Origin: Oxytricha trifallax
Lineage: Eukaryota > Ciliophora > Spirotrichea > Sporadotrichida > Oxytrichidae
NCBI GenBank assembly: GCA_000711775.1
Contig: ARYC01002475.1
Coordinates: forward strand, 1 to 64,000
DNA length: 64,000 nucleotides
Direction of reading: 5' to 3'
Made by a program: the position numbers and the translations under genes. Positions 11,937-22,941 of this stretch are shown here, one piece after another. The notes under the pieces are model-generated. The model made no database searches, had not been told where the DNA came from, and saw nothing but the letters and a program-made list of their open reading frames with translations. The number at the start of each line of letters is the position of its first letter. Position 1 is the stretch's first letter.

Positions 11937-13852
11937 ATGAGTGAAATATTCTTGAAACCTAGAGATACACAAAAACCATTAATTTGCCCCAATAAAAATC
12001 TAAAACCCCTGCCTCCTTCTTAACAACAGCTACTTTTGCATTTTTATCAATCACTATTTCAAAATAAAAATTTGCTACTTATAATGAGAATATAGTAACT
12101 TAGAGAGAAAGTTTAGCACATTCAATTGTCAAATGTTGAGTGTCTTAATCTAAAAGTAAGTTCAAAATAGTCAAAGCTCTTTATGCTCAATGGAATTAAA
12201 ACTCACAATTGTAAAATTAATATGTTTTAGTTTTAAATCAACTTAATATTTTAATGATTAAGAAAGATTATATGTAAATAAACTTAAAATTTTTGAAAAA
12301 TTTCAATGATTTTACAGTAAAAATTAAAATATAGATAAATTACAAGAATTCATTATTAATTATATTGATTTTAGTTAAATCAAATTTTACAATATAAATT
12401 AAAAAATTATAAATATGACACAAAGATTAATTATTATTTAAGCCTTGAATCAATAGTGTAGCCATAAGCTATATAAAATTTGGAGCCAATATGAAGCCAA
12501 GTGTAAGTAGTAATCTCAGACATTCAAACGACATAATAAACAATCAACTTCAGCCCTAATCTAAATTTGAGGAGAGAGTTATTTTCACTTAGATCAATCA
12601 TTAAAAAAAGCAATATGATGTTTTCAGTGGAGTCATAAAACCTCAAGCAATTAATGAATAAAAGGTTTAGACTTAAGAGCCAGAAATTGTATGTGATTTC
12701 AACTTTAGAATAAGTACAAACACAGATATTTACAGAAAAACTCCTGTAATTAAGCATTCTATGTTGTTGCATAAATTAGAATTATCTAAAAGTGATTTTT
12801 AGTTGGATATTGACAATGTTTACTCATATTATCCATTCTTGATATTTACAGAGAGATCTTTAACTATTCAAATTCCTTAAACTAAGTAAACATCGAATCA
12901 CCCTATTACTGACTATGTCGAGCTTATTAATTTGGATTCGCTTACATATAACATCAATAAAATCTATAAATAGTGTACCATAGTTGACTGCTAATTTGAT
13001 ACTAACAGAGAAAACAGTGTGTGGATGCTTCTGTACTTTGAGGAATTTTAGCTTTATGACTGTAGATAACTCCTTTTTAATCCCAATACGATATAAAAGT
13101 AATTACTAAGTAATTTACCAGTCTAAATTCTAAAGTAAATGTAAATTAAGCCATCTATAAGCAAGGAAATGAACAATTAGATAATAAAATTTCAATAGTA
13201 CAAAAACGTGTCATTGAACGAAGAATATTTGTTTTTCTTTAGTCCTAGCAAAATGCTTATTTATATAAATAAATCTACAGATACTCACACTTTCTAAGCT
13301 AATTCATCGTAGCAAAACAATTTCAAAATTGTAATGATAACTCCATTTATTGATTTACTTGGGATGAAAAGATTGATGGATTTGTAAAGTGAATAATGTG
13401 ATGTTACAGATTACACATTTCTAAGCAAATAATCAAGAAGCGATGATGTTTTAAGAAACTACGAATTTGACGAGGCTTCTTTATTCGCTGATGATAAATA
13501 ATTCAGACCCCTGGTTAGAAACTCTGCAATACTGGATATTGACGATTAAATCGTTATATTACCTGACTTTATTTCGCAGAAGCTAAATTAACTGATTGTC
13601 ATGCCAATTGACTTTCTTTCTGTAATTTAGATGTAGCATGAGAACATCAGAATAAATGAAGATAGTATAAGTATTGATAATGGAATGCAATAAAATAAGG
13701 ATGAGGATTCACATTATACTATTATGGAGTCATTGGAGAAGCTATTTGAAGAATAAACAGCTAGAATTATTGAAGATGGTCAACTCACAGCTTAAAGTAT
13801 TATAACATAAGTTCAAATTTTAGGAATAACTTTACTTTAAATTAAAATTTGA
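11937..13852 (+). CDS. Hypothetical protein, 553 aa, two MDSs
   Basis: MDS1 starts at ATG 11,937 (MSEIFLKPRDTQKP) and ends in pointer GAAT (12,193-12,196). The IES is 12,197-12,446. MDS2 starts at the second GAAT copy (12,447-12,450) and runs to TGA 13,850-13,852. The joined coding length is 1,662 nt, exactly 554 codons including the stop. MDS2 alone is an open frame of about 1.4 kb without TGA, using TAA/TAG as Gln throughout. That is far longer than expected by chance and is the longest uninterrupted coding block in the window. The protein is Gln/Asn-rich with an alternating hydrophobic pattern in the middle (SVWMLLYFEEFQLYDC, FKIVMITPFIDLLGMKRLMD). No domain was recognised. Confidence 0.8.
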
Positions 13853-14072
13853 AATGAAAAAAAACTTGCATTGATTTAAGTTATAAATATTTTTAAATAA
13901 ATATTATTAAACTAATTAACTAAATAATTTGATATAATAAAATTTAAATCAGTTTATATTCTAAATAATTTTTATTATATTGAGATATAGATATTTTAAA
14001 ATTAAATCTTTAGTATAAACTTGACCATTATTTATAACTAATCTCCCCTAAATTTTTTAAAATTAAAGATGC

Positions 14073-14456
14073 ATGAATGGCTTAAACTACAACAAATAAT
14101 TCAAACTTTTCTCAACTAGTCCCCAACCCGATTAATAATCCTAAACATGGGATAAGCTGTTGATAGTTGCAAACTTAAAAAGTGTGAGTTTTTGGGCAGT
14201 AAATTTAAACTTAGGAAAGAACCATTCAATTTACACTTTAAAATTAGCAAATATTATTCCATTTACACATCTCAGCTATGGGGATAAACTTAGTATTACA
14301 AGTGTTCACTGTGAAAATATGGAAGTGGCGATTGACAAATAATAGAGAGGTATCAAATAAATAGATTAAAATTAAGATTTTAAGGGATTTTCTATAGAGG
14401 TTAATTGCTTTACAACAGTCAACAAAATTTTCAAATTTAATGTAAAACTTACTTGA
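14073..14456 (+). CDS. Possible small protein or terminal MDS, 127 codons
   Basis: An open plus-strand frame runs from ATG 14,073 to TGA 14,454-14,456. Its central 61 codons lack even TAA/TAG. The composition looks protein-like (KSVSFWAVNLNLGKNHSIYT; LSITSVHCENMEVAIDK). It follows the 553-aa gene on the same strand, so it might be a further MDS of that gene or a separate short gene. A second plus frame starts MAQTTTNNSNFSQLVPNP at 14,077, and the minus strand is also open here, so the assignment is uncertain. No function is recognised. Confidence 0.4.
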
Positions 14457-14459
14457 TTA

Positions 14460-15102
14460 ATAAATGATTTTCAATTTAAATACTTAATTTTATTGTTGAA
14501 AAATATTGTCTCTTAATATTTTTCCAAAGTCTTAAGGATAAATTTACTTTAAATCACCATTAAAATTTTTTATATATTTATAATAGAATTAAGGTACAAA
14601 TAGTTATTTGTTAATTTAACTAATTTTCTTATTATTCTAAATAAGAAATTAATAAAATATAAAATAGATTTAGGACTAATTTAATAAATTTAGTTTAGCT
14701 ATAGAGTGAATACTATTTATAATTATTAATCTTAATTAATTATTGCTACAAAAACCAATTCTATTACTTATTAAATACTCAGAATAATTATTGCAATCCA
14801 TAGTGAGATAGTCTGAGTGTACTTATATATAAATAAATTTCTCCTCTTAAATCTGTTTGCTAGCTACTTTACTAAAGCATTAAATGTTAATCTCATCACT
14901 ATTTTTCGATATTTCTAGGAATTAAAGCTTATTAATTAGAAGTATTTGAGAGCTTTATCAAGGGTTTCACTGATATTTTCTTAATTTCTTTATGTACAAT
15001 GTTCTCTTACACTGTTTCAATGAAGTCTTCTTCGTTTTCAATCTATTTATGAGGATCTGAGTTAACATGCTAGAAAGTGTTATTAGACATATTTGGGTTC
15101 AT
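14460..15102 (-). CDS. Hypothetical protein, N-terminal MDSs resolved
   Basis: Starts at ATG 15,102 (MNPNMSNNTFQHVNSDPHK). MDS1 reads through acidic and Lys-rich sequence to a GCTTTA pointer near 14,930, repeated near 14,865. Joining there gives an in-frame continuation (QQALVKQLANRFKRRN). A further minus-strand block near 14,480-14,560 (KTLEKYQETIFF) may be the next MDS. The 3' end is not resolved and may overlap the opposite-strand frame at 14,073-14,456. No family was recognised. Confidence 0.5.
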
Positions 15103-15561
15103 TGCAATTAAAACCCTTTCAGTTATTTGATTGATTTTTTAATATAAAAACAACCTTTGAAAGCATCTTTAATTTTCATGTATTAATAGAGTTTAAAATT
15201 AAATATTAGAAATTGTAAGTCTTATAGCATCTAAATCTAGTCGAATATATAATTTAAATAATCTTATATAATTAAACTGTAAAGTCAATCAATATATTTA
15301 TGCGATTCATTTTCTAGTATGATATCAATTATTTTTATAAATTTTCTACATTAATTTAGCAGATATTTTAAGTAAAGGAAATTTACTATGAAATAAACTT
15401 TACAAATTTCTAGTCTAGGGAGAAATTATATTCAAACTTATTATATACTAAATTAATTTACTTATTATTTGTACTGTAACCCTATATAAACTTTATTAAA
15501 ACCATAGTATAACTTGCATTAATTTGAGCTTTTTAAATAAAATTGATTAAAAAGTAGTGGT
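15103..15561. other. AT-rich intergenic stretch
   Basis: No gene or structured repeat was seen between the start of the 15,102 gene and the stop of the next minus-strand gene at 15,562. Confidence 0.4.
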
Positions 15562-18363
15562 TCAAGGGTTTTGAATGCCTTCAGAATGATCTTCTTTGCC
15601 TAAAGGCAGACTGCTTCCAGAATTAGGTCCACTGATACTTATTTTTATCTATCTCTACAAAGATTATACATGCTAAACGAGCTCTGTAATAGTTTATTCA
15701 TCTTTGAAATTTAAGATTATTAAAACTTCGATAGAATAAAGAAACTTGTTGATATTCATTTATCTTTTGTAAATGTCACTTAAGATTTAATGATCAAATA
15801 TATTTCTCAGACATTCCTTTTCGCAATATTTACCAATTCTAGAAATTATTTCTTTTATATCTGAAATTAAAACCCTGATATTTGATTTTCGTTTAAAAAT
15901 TTAAAGGAAAACTAAAAAATGATTTAAATTGATAGGTATTAATATGAGAAGGAAATAAAACTAAAGCCCTAATAATACTAATGTTTTTAGGTTTAATAAT
16001 AAACTAATACTTTATTATTTTTTATATTAAATATCTAATCAATTTTATTTAATTTCAATTTAATAGTCAAGTAAATGATATGTAGTTCTTATTAATCTGG
16101 GAGAAAAAATTTTGAAAAGGACAAAACTATAAATATTAATTAGTGAAATTTTCTTTAAGGATTCGCATAATTAACCAGGTTATTAAAGAGTAAAAATATG
16201 ATATTCTATTATTGCTTTTACAATATTCGTTGTAGAACTCAATATCTAATGTTTTAAATCATTAAAAAGATTCAATATCTAATAAAGATTTATTGGTTTA
16301 AATATTTCGGATATCTAGATTGTTCTATTCAAAACAAAATTATTTTTATTTAATAAAATTATGTAAATTCCAATTGATTTATAGTTTTTTCTAAAGATAT
16401 TTAGTTTTTGATATCTAAAATTTATAGTATAATTGATATATTAATTATTTTTAACTTTCTTATTGTACAACAAGTGTTATGACGTTCACATTACAAACTT
16501 TAAAATCATTCTTCTCAGTATCTTAAAATAGTTATCGTAATTGAATCTATCTTTCCTTCACATCAAGTTGCAATTTATCAATTCTTTTTTAGATATCACT
16601 TATCTTTGAATCAATAATCAAATTGTTGAAATCTAAAACTTTTAATAAAAATAAATAGTTAGATTTTGAATGGGGCACTAATAATATCTTTAAATTAAAA
16701 ATAAGTGAATGAGTCCAAATTATGATTTAAAATTTTATAAAATCAAAAACTTTTAGAGTCTTTTGAGTAAATATTTTAATTCGATATATTATATAGAATT
16801 TAAAGATTTATTTAAAATCAAAATTTATTTTGCTACAATATTTCGTTTTTCTTATGATTTAAAATAATCTAAAAAACTTTTTAAATTTAATTTAGAAATT
16901 TTGCTTCTAAAAACTTTTTATTAAAACTTAAAAGTATAAGCTAATATAAAATTATTGGATTTAATTTAAAAAATATGTACTAAATAGACCCATAATTTTT
17001 TACTGTTTGATTTTGGAATTTGTAAAAATCTCTAAATCAATCTTTTTTTTTAAATAAAATTCACTCAACTTTTTAATTTTAAAATTAAGATTATAATCAA
17101 TATTTTGAGTTCAATTTTTTAAGAAAAAAAATCACTGATTAGCTCTTAATAAATTTAATATTTTTTATTATCATATTATATAAATATATTTTACTTAACT
17201 TATTATCATACTTTAAAGCTTCTTTAATAAAATTAAAATAAATGATTTACTAAAATATTTAAATGGCATACATTTTTATAATTTTTTTTTTTATTTTTAC
17301 TTTTAGATTTTTCCCATGTTAATAATTATTTCAAACAAAAATAATTTTCGGTCTTTAATTGGAAATCGCTTGGATTTTTAACTCTAATAAAATAGGTAAC
17401 ATAATTATTTAGAATATAAACCCATAAACTTTATAATAATTTTTTGCATTAACTACAATAAAAACTAATTTAAAAATTAGACATACATATAATAATATAG
17501 AAAATTTAAATCAAATTAATGCTGAAAAGGTTTTTGTTTAATAGGGAGGATAAAAATTATTATTTAATTAGTAAATAAAATAATTTAAATATGATTTATA
17601 TAATTATTATCTAAAAAAAAATTAGTATTTAACTTAAGTCATAAGAAGTTTTATTTCGAAAGAGACAGCAAATATAAATTTACTAAAATAATGGGTTAAT
17701 TTGCTGAGCAAGGTACAAAGACTACTTTCTTAGTAAAAATATGACTGATAAGAATTGTATTTTTTATTTTCCATATTAAAAAAAAAATTGCTCTGAAAGT
17801 GAATAAGAATTTTGAGAATTTTACCTTTTAGAATATAAAATAAAAGATTTTTTTGACCACTCTGTTTTCTACTTCTTAAATAATGAATTATAATTATTAT
17901 ATATTATTTCTTGTAAGTAGAAAATTTAAAAAAAAGTAGAAAACTACTCAAATTTATTTTTTTAAAAAAATCATTTAAAGGAAAATGTTTTAAGGTAAAT
18001 GCCCAATCATTTCCCCGTTGACTACTAAGATATTGCCCCGTTCTAAAATTCTCTACCGTAAGATTTAAAATAATAATTTTACCTTAAATGTAATAAAATT
18101 ATTTTTACTTTAATTTCAAGGTTATATTTATCAATTTTGATCATTATACATTGTAAATATTTTGCTCTAATTATTTTTTAATTTAATAATTATCATATAA
18201 TACTTTAAATTTTACAATAAAAAAATAAAGGATGATAAAATTAATTTATTATAGCTTAATTGTTTATTTCCAAAGATTTTGAGAAATAAAAAAATAGTTT
18301 TTAATATTGGGAAATTTTTGAATGGGGAAAGAAACTATCAACGTTAGGTAGGAAACGTCTCAT
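15562..18363 (-). CDS. Hypothetical coiled-coil protein in multiple MDSs
   Basis: Starts at ATG 18,363 (MRRFLPNVDSFFPHSKIS). Pointer CAATAT (18,304-18,309 and 18,030-18,035) joins MDS1 in frame to MDS2 (LSSQRGNDWAFTLKHFPL), removing a 268-bp IES. Further coding blocks on this strand are at about 17,650-17,720, 17,330-17,390 and 16,450-16,650. The last is a charged helical region with SDIQKRIDKLQLDVKERQIQ. Pointer TTAGATATTGA (16,239-16,249 and 16,272-16,282) flanks an IES of only 22 bp and joins TNKSLLDIEFYNEYCKSN in frame. The final block (15,562-about 15,900) ends SGSSLPLGKEDHSEGIQNP and TGA. Blocks between 17,000 and 18,000 are less certain. No function is recognised. Confidence 0.55.
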
Positions 18364-18777
18364 TTTTGTTCAAATACCACAAAAATTCCCCCCCAAATTT
18401 TTAGTACTTCTAAATGAAATCTCAAGATATATTAGTTTGCATAAACTAATATAAAATTATTAAAAAAATAGTATAAAATAAAAAGTATTGACTTTTTATT
18501 GATTTTCCTATTAATTAATTTATCTGCAAAGATTCAACTGATTAAAGTAATTTGAATAAAATTATATCATTTTTATTATTTAATTATAAAAGTTATAGAA
18601 AATAATTAAATAAAATGAAAAAAATTATTTCTCCCATTCAAAACCCCAAAACCCCTTAGTGAGGTTTATAAGTGCTTTGATTAGTAGGGTAAAGTTGAGG
18701 TTTTATTAGGGTTAGTAGAGAAAACGCAAGTTTAATGAGACTTTAATATGTATTTAATGAGTATTAGTTTAATTATA

Positions 18778-20226
18778 TCACACGAATTTTACTTGCTTGT
18801 CTTTGTTGTATCTCTTGAATCTCGCTTTCTTTAGTGGTTCGAGCATATCGTCTAAGGATTGTCTTGGATATGCTGGAGCTCTTACTATTATCTTCTCTAC
18901 AATCTTCTTTATTTCTTAGCATACATCATCTTGTTTTATGTGCTTCTCAGCTAGATTTATTGATTATTTTTCATATTTTGTATTAATGTAAGTCATGCTT
19001 TCCATATCGCACTCTAAAATTATTGCAGCTACTGCCCAAACATCCCACTAAATAGAGCCATTATTCCATTTCTCTCTGATTGGGAAGTAACCTGGAGTAC
19101 CAAGAACCTTTGCTAAGTTTACAATCTCTTATCTTAAGGCTCTATTAAAATCGATGACAACTACTTCTAAAGGGCAAAGGTTTAGCATAACATTTTCAGG
19201 CTTCAAATCTCTATGAACGTATCCAAGCTCGTGAAGTTCCTAAACACCCTTTATCATATTAGATAGAATATCATTCAAGTCATCTGGGTATCTGTTTTAA
19301 TATAGATAATCTCGGAGAGTCATTTCAAACTTTTTTAGCCTTAGTGCGATGAAACCAAACCCTAAAATAACACCATCTAGCTTGAGCAAATTCTTGCAAT
19401 CTTTTTTCTAAGCCTCTCTAAGTACAATATATTCGTTAGCAAACTCATTTTGATACTGCTCGTTTTTAAGGAGATAGCTGAAAGGATATACCTTGTAGGC
19501 ATAGTCATCAACCACTATGAGTTTTGCTTTAGCAGGTACGTTTATATGTAAGTAGTTTTCAATACAACTGCTAAGGTCTACTGCATTTAGTGCAGGAATA
19601 TACATGGCTCTCTCTTAAAAGCATGCTAAAAAGACATTACCAGCAGGTTGATTCATTAATTCTATTCGCTTCTGCCTCTTGAGCTTCTCCTGTTGTTCTT
19701 TTTAAGTCTCAAGATTATTAGATTTTCTTTTAGCGGGCACTAATTTCTAAGTCTCTTTATCTTAAATCAAGAACTCACTTAGGTGATGCTTCTGCATATG
19801 TTTCTTAACTTTAGCTGAGTGAGTATAAGACTTCTCACAAGTCGTGCACTAGTACCTGCCATCGACCTTATCATGCTTAAAATACACCTTAGCTTTCCCA
19901 GAGTGAACCTCTTTCATATGTCTCTTCAAACTGGAATCAGTAGAGAAAAAATTTTAGCAGTCTTAGCATTCAAAAGTTTTAATCTTTTAAATCTGAAGCT
20001 GTTCCTTTTCTTCCTCAACATCTTTTATTAATGTTTAAACTTCTATCTCAGCTTTCTGTTTCATGTTTTAAACCTATATAATAAAAACCTGTGCTTCAAA
20101 TTCAAGAGCTCTTAGCTCTGCCTCCCTCTCAATATATATAACTTCTTGTTTCTTGGTTGAACCAAAGTTAAGCATTGATTGACCTGCTCCTAAAAGTGCC
20201 GCTCTACGATTTAAGTTGACCGCCAT
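18778..20226 (-). CDS. TBE 57-kDa ORF: C2H2 zinc-finger plus protein-kinase-like protein, 482 aa, intact
   Basis: Unbroken from ATG 20,226 to TGA 18,778 with TAA/TAG as Gln (483 codons). The N-terminal ~90 residues are helical and charged. Two C2H2 zinc fingers follow: FECQDCQNFFSTDSSLKRH near residue 95, then YQCTTCEKSYTHSAKVKKH near residue 125. The C-terminal half is a kinase fold with HRDLKPEN (about 19,220), a DFN in place of DFG (VVVIDFNRAL), GTPGYFP as the activation-loop end and WDVWAVAAIILECDM as the helix F region. The changed DFG makes catalytic activity doubtful. Zinc fingers suggest DNA binding, perhaps to the element. This is the only intact ORF of the element, next to a broken 22-kDa ORF and a broken transposase. 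The role of this protein in TBE biology is not established. Confidence 0.95.
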
Positions 20227-20404
20227 GTTTAAATTCAAATTTAAATTTCTATTATAAAGCTCTTAAAACCTCTATAGCTATAGCTGGACTATATAGGAGT
20301 TGCTACAGCATTAATGATGGTTTGATCTCAGCTCTAAGACTTCATATTTATACTCAGTTTATAACTATAATTTTTGTAATTTTGCACTTAATAATTTTGA
20401 TTCT

Positions 20405-20620
20405 GGTACGAACTCAGATAAAGTTCAGGTTGGTACTGGTACCAATTAAGTTTAGAACCAGATTGGAACTTTTCCATTAAAACCTCACTGGATTAAAACT
20501 AGGTACTAATTAAGTTTTGGTACTATTAAATTGGTACCAATTAAACTTAAACGAATTTAGTACCGGTACTAATTAAATTTAAACAAATTTAGTACTAATT
20601 TAATGGAACTAAATTGATAA
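20405..20620. repeat. Degenerate GGTACNAATTAA repeats between divergent TBE ORFs
   Basis: About eight copies of a motif close to GGTAC(C/T)AATTAA, some followed by GTTT or ATTT, lie between the divergent starts of the 57-kDa and 22-kDa ORFs. The motif contains GGTACC/TTAATT palindromic cores and may be a protein-binding array, possibly for the element's zinc-finger protein (inference). The 2.4-kb elements keep only a few degenerate copies (around 52,640-52,690). Confidence 0.6.
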
Positions 20621-20639
20621 AAATGGAGCTCCATCTCTG

Positions 20640-20735
20640 AAGTTTGTTACAGCTTCTGCGAACCTTCTCCACGTATCTTTACAGGGTTGACCTCCTATAA
20701 GATGCCCATATTTAATAGTAAGATTTTAAAGGATA
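20640..20735 (+). promoter_or_regulatory. Conserved block upstream of the TBE 22-kDa ORF
   Basis: A block containing ACCTTCTCCA, GGTTGACCTCCTATA and GATGCCCATATTTAATAGTA recurs at the matching place in the two shorter elements (52,750-52,815 and 59,130-59,195). Noncoding conservation just upstream of a start codon suggests a promoter or leader function. No experimental element is implied. Confidence 0.4.
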
Positions 20736-20792
20736 GGATCCAGAAGTCTATAAATTAAAACTTGAAATTCATTAATAGGAAGAGGAACAAAG

Positions 20793-21584
20793 ATGGAATC
20801 ATTCAATGAACAAATGAAAAGGGTTGAGGCTCAAGAAATGATCTCAAGATTCAGAAGCAAGGAGGATCTCTATCGATACCTTACTTAGCATGGTAAAATA
20901 AATTGATGTTAATCAACGATGTATACAGTTGGTCTATTCCTTCCAACGATGGAAGGTACTAAAATATCATTCTTAAAAGCAATACTCTGCGAGGAGAAGA
21001 AAGCTTTTAAAAACAAAGAAATCAAACTGATTGAAATACCTAACTACCCAGAGATTTCAGTCACAAATCTCTACGAGGATGCAATGAAAGATGATGAAGT
21101 GGTTATTTACCTTCCTAGCAAGAAGTAACTCTCAAATAAGTTGCCTGAAAGAAACTTCTTCTTTGGTGTTCTTGGTACAATCAAAGAGGATTATTTGAGA
21201 GAAATTATAGAAGAAGCTCATAAGAAACGCTACTCTATTTCTCCTGAAGATTAAAAGAAGCAAGGAATACTAATAAGCGAGACGTGGCTAGCAGAGCCTT
21301 AAGAAGCATCCTTATCTCTCTAGTAAGCTTTGATTTATAACTTTTTAGGGAAACCTGGAACTGGTATATTTCTAATGAAAGAGAATGCAAAGGTTCACAG
21401 AGAGAGAAAGTCTCAAACCATTCATTAAGTTAGCAAGAGACTTTATAATGAAGTTTAAAAGTCTGATGAAATGAACATAGATGCTGGTGCTGGTACATAG
21501 AGAAGAAACATGGGTCCTTGTAAATCACCAGAGGAAGAAAAGAAAGAGAAGCCAAATCCATTTAAGAGTTCGTTTAATATGTGA
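20793..21584 (+). pseudogene. TBE 22-kDa ORF, frame disturbed by an internal TGA
   Basis: ATG 20,793 (MESFNEQMKRVEAQEMI) and TGA 21,582 are in the same frame, 263 codons apart. Near 20,905, however, an inserted base and a lost base about 30 nt later put a TGA in frame between HGKIN and VGLFLPTMEG. Comparison with the copies at 52,884 and 59,273, which read RYLVQQGNELIVTNLYNV there, shows the damage. Downstream the frame is clean (EIIEEAHKKRYSISPEDQKK). The function of this TBE protein is unknown. It ends 6 bp from the end of the converging transposase gene. Confidence 0.8.
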
Positions 21585-21590
21585 AATAAT

Positions 21591-22654
21591 TCATTCATTT
21601 AAGTCTAACACTTATTAATAAACATTCATTCTTCCTTTCCTTGCACATATCGTAGTCTAGTCTTTACCCACTCTCTTGCAACTACTCTGTATTAAGTCTA
21701 CTGTGTCGATTGGTAGATCATGCATTAGGTGATACAGCAAGAGTTTCTTGTAGTGAGTCTTAATCTAACTCCAATAGAATTCGATTCCATTAAATTGAGG
21801 ACTGTAAGGAACGTTATACACAGGAGTTATCTTTAATTCTTCATAAGCTTTCTTAGATTCCTTAGTCTTATGAACTGAGAGGTTATCAACAAACAGGATG
21901 ATCTCTTGATCGTTGTACTTATCTCTTAGCTTATGTAAGAACTCTATATACTGCTCTCGCTTAATAGAGCGAGGATGAATAACATAAGTTTCTAAGCCTG
22001 AATCTTCACTGATACCAGCCAAAATTGCGTGAGTGACAACCTTAACCTTTTAGTCATACACTTCTATATTATCGTACTTCTTGTACCAAGACTTATTAAT
22101 AAAGGTGTTGAACGTAAACACAGCTTCATCAGCGTGTATGAACTTGATGTTATTATCAACAGACCTCTGCATTTAATCATATATATAGTTTAAATTATTA
22201 CTATAAAATGGCAGAGTAAAGTCAATCACTCTCTTCACTCTATTGACAGTCTTGAAGGTAATACCATTTCTTCAATAAATATTTGCGATAGTCTATGGTG
22301 AGATACGCATGTCAGGAAACTTGCGATGAAACATCACAGCTCGCTAGTCAAGTGGGAAATGTGCCCAATACTTAAGAGTCTTAGAATCGCAGAGATATTC
22401 AATATGCTGCTAAGAGAACTTTTATTTTCTTACAGGATGTTATCAAGAACCAGAATTGAAATGCTAAACAGCTAACAAGCAATGATACCTAACTGTTGAG
22501 GCACTCTTGCGCAGGAGCTTAGCTATAGCAGCATAATTCATAACTGGTTTGAGTTAGTCTAAATTAATACTCGCACCATACCTAAGCTTAAGCAGTAAAT
22601 CTAAATATTTCTCATCATAAATAGACCCCAAAATCGCTAATTTCTATTTCTCAT
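21591..22654 (-). pseudogene. TBE 42-kDa DDE transposase, catalytic triad present but frame broken
   Basis: Read from ATG 22,654 to TGA 21,591, about 354 codons. The triad of an IS630/Tc1-type transposase is visible: IHADEAVF (about 22,130), ILFVDNLSVHK (about 21,880) and YSPQFNGIEFYW (about 21,780), with spacing between the second Asp and Glu close to D34E. Breaks seen: one base is missing within the first ten codons relative to the copy at 1-662, and there are in-frame TGA codons after FNSGS (about 22,450) and after IANIY (about 22,280). If these are not sequence errors, this copy is non-autonomous and would need transposase from another TBE. Confidence 0.85.
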
Positions 22655-22941
22655 TTTGCAAACTGGCCTAATTTCTCTACTAACCCTAATAAAACCCCAA
22701 CTTTACCCTACTAATCAAAGCACTTATAAACTTCACTAAGGGGTTTTGGGGTTTTGATTATTTAGAGTAATTTGGCAAGCAATAAAACTAGTACATTATT
22801 TAAAAAATATTTTATTGAAAAATCTAAAATTTATTTAAAATAATGAAATCATCAATTTACAATATTTTTAAATAAAATAATAATAAATTAATATTAATGG
22901 CTTTTTCTTTAAAATATAAATATTATTGTTGCAATTTATTT

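Larger units (their letters stand above)
18639..22756. mobile_element. Complete TBE transposon, 4,118 bp
   Basis: The ends are inverted repeats of about 80 bp that begin CAAAACCCCAAAACCCC (left 18,639; right read in reverse from 22,756). ATT target-site copies lie at 18,636-18,638 and 22,757-22,759. The inside order is the classic TBE arrangement: the 57-kDa zinc-finger/kinase ORF (minus), the 22-kDa ORF (plus), and the 42-kDa transposase (minus). The length matches the known ~4.1 kb of TBE1. This family is removed precisely in developing macronuclei. The transposase is known to take part in genome rearrangement in Oxytricha. Confidence 0.97.

Noticed and set aside
12524..12772. 82-aa minus-strand frame
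   Set aside because: Lies wholly inside the 553-aa plus-strand gene and has no further support.
18639..18660. Telomere or chromosome end suggested by C4A4 repeats
   Set aside because: The repeats are terminal inverted repeats of TBE elements with ATT duplications and internal ORFs, not true telomeres. The same applies at 727-743, 26,777, 50,886 and 57,298.
19819..20031. 70-aa plus-strand frame
   Set aside because: Antisense to the zinc-finger part of the intact TBE 57-kDa ORF.
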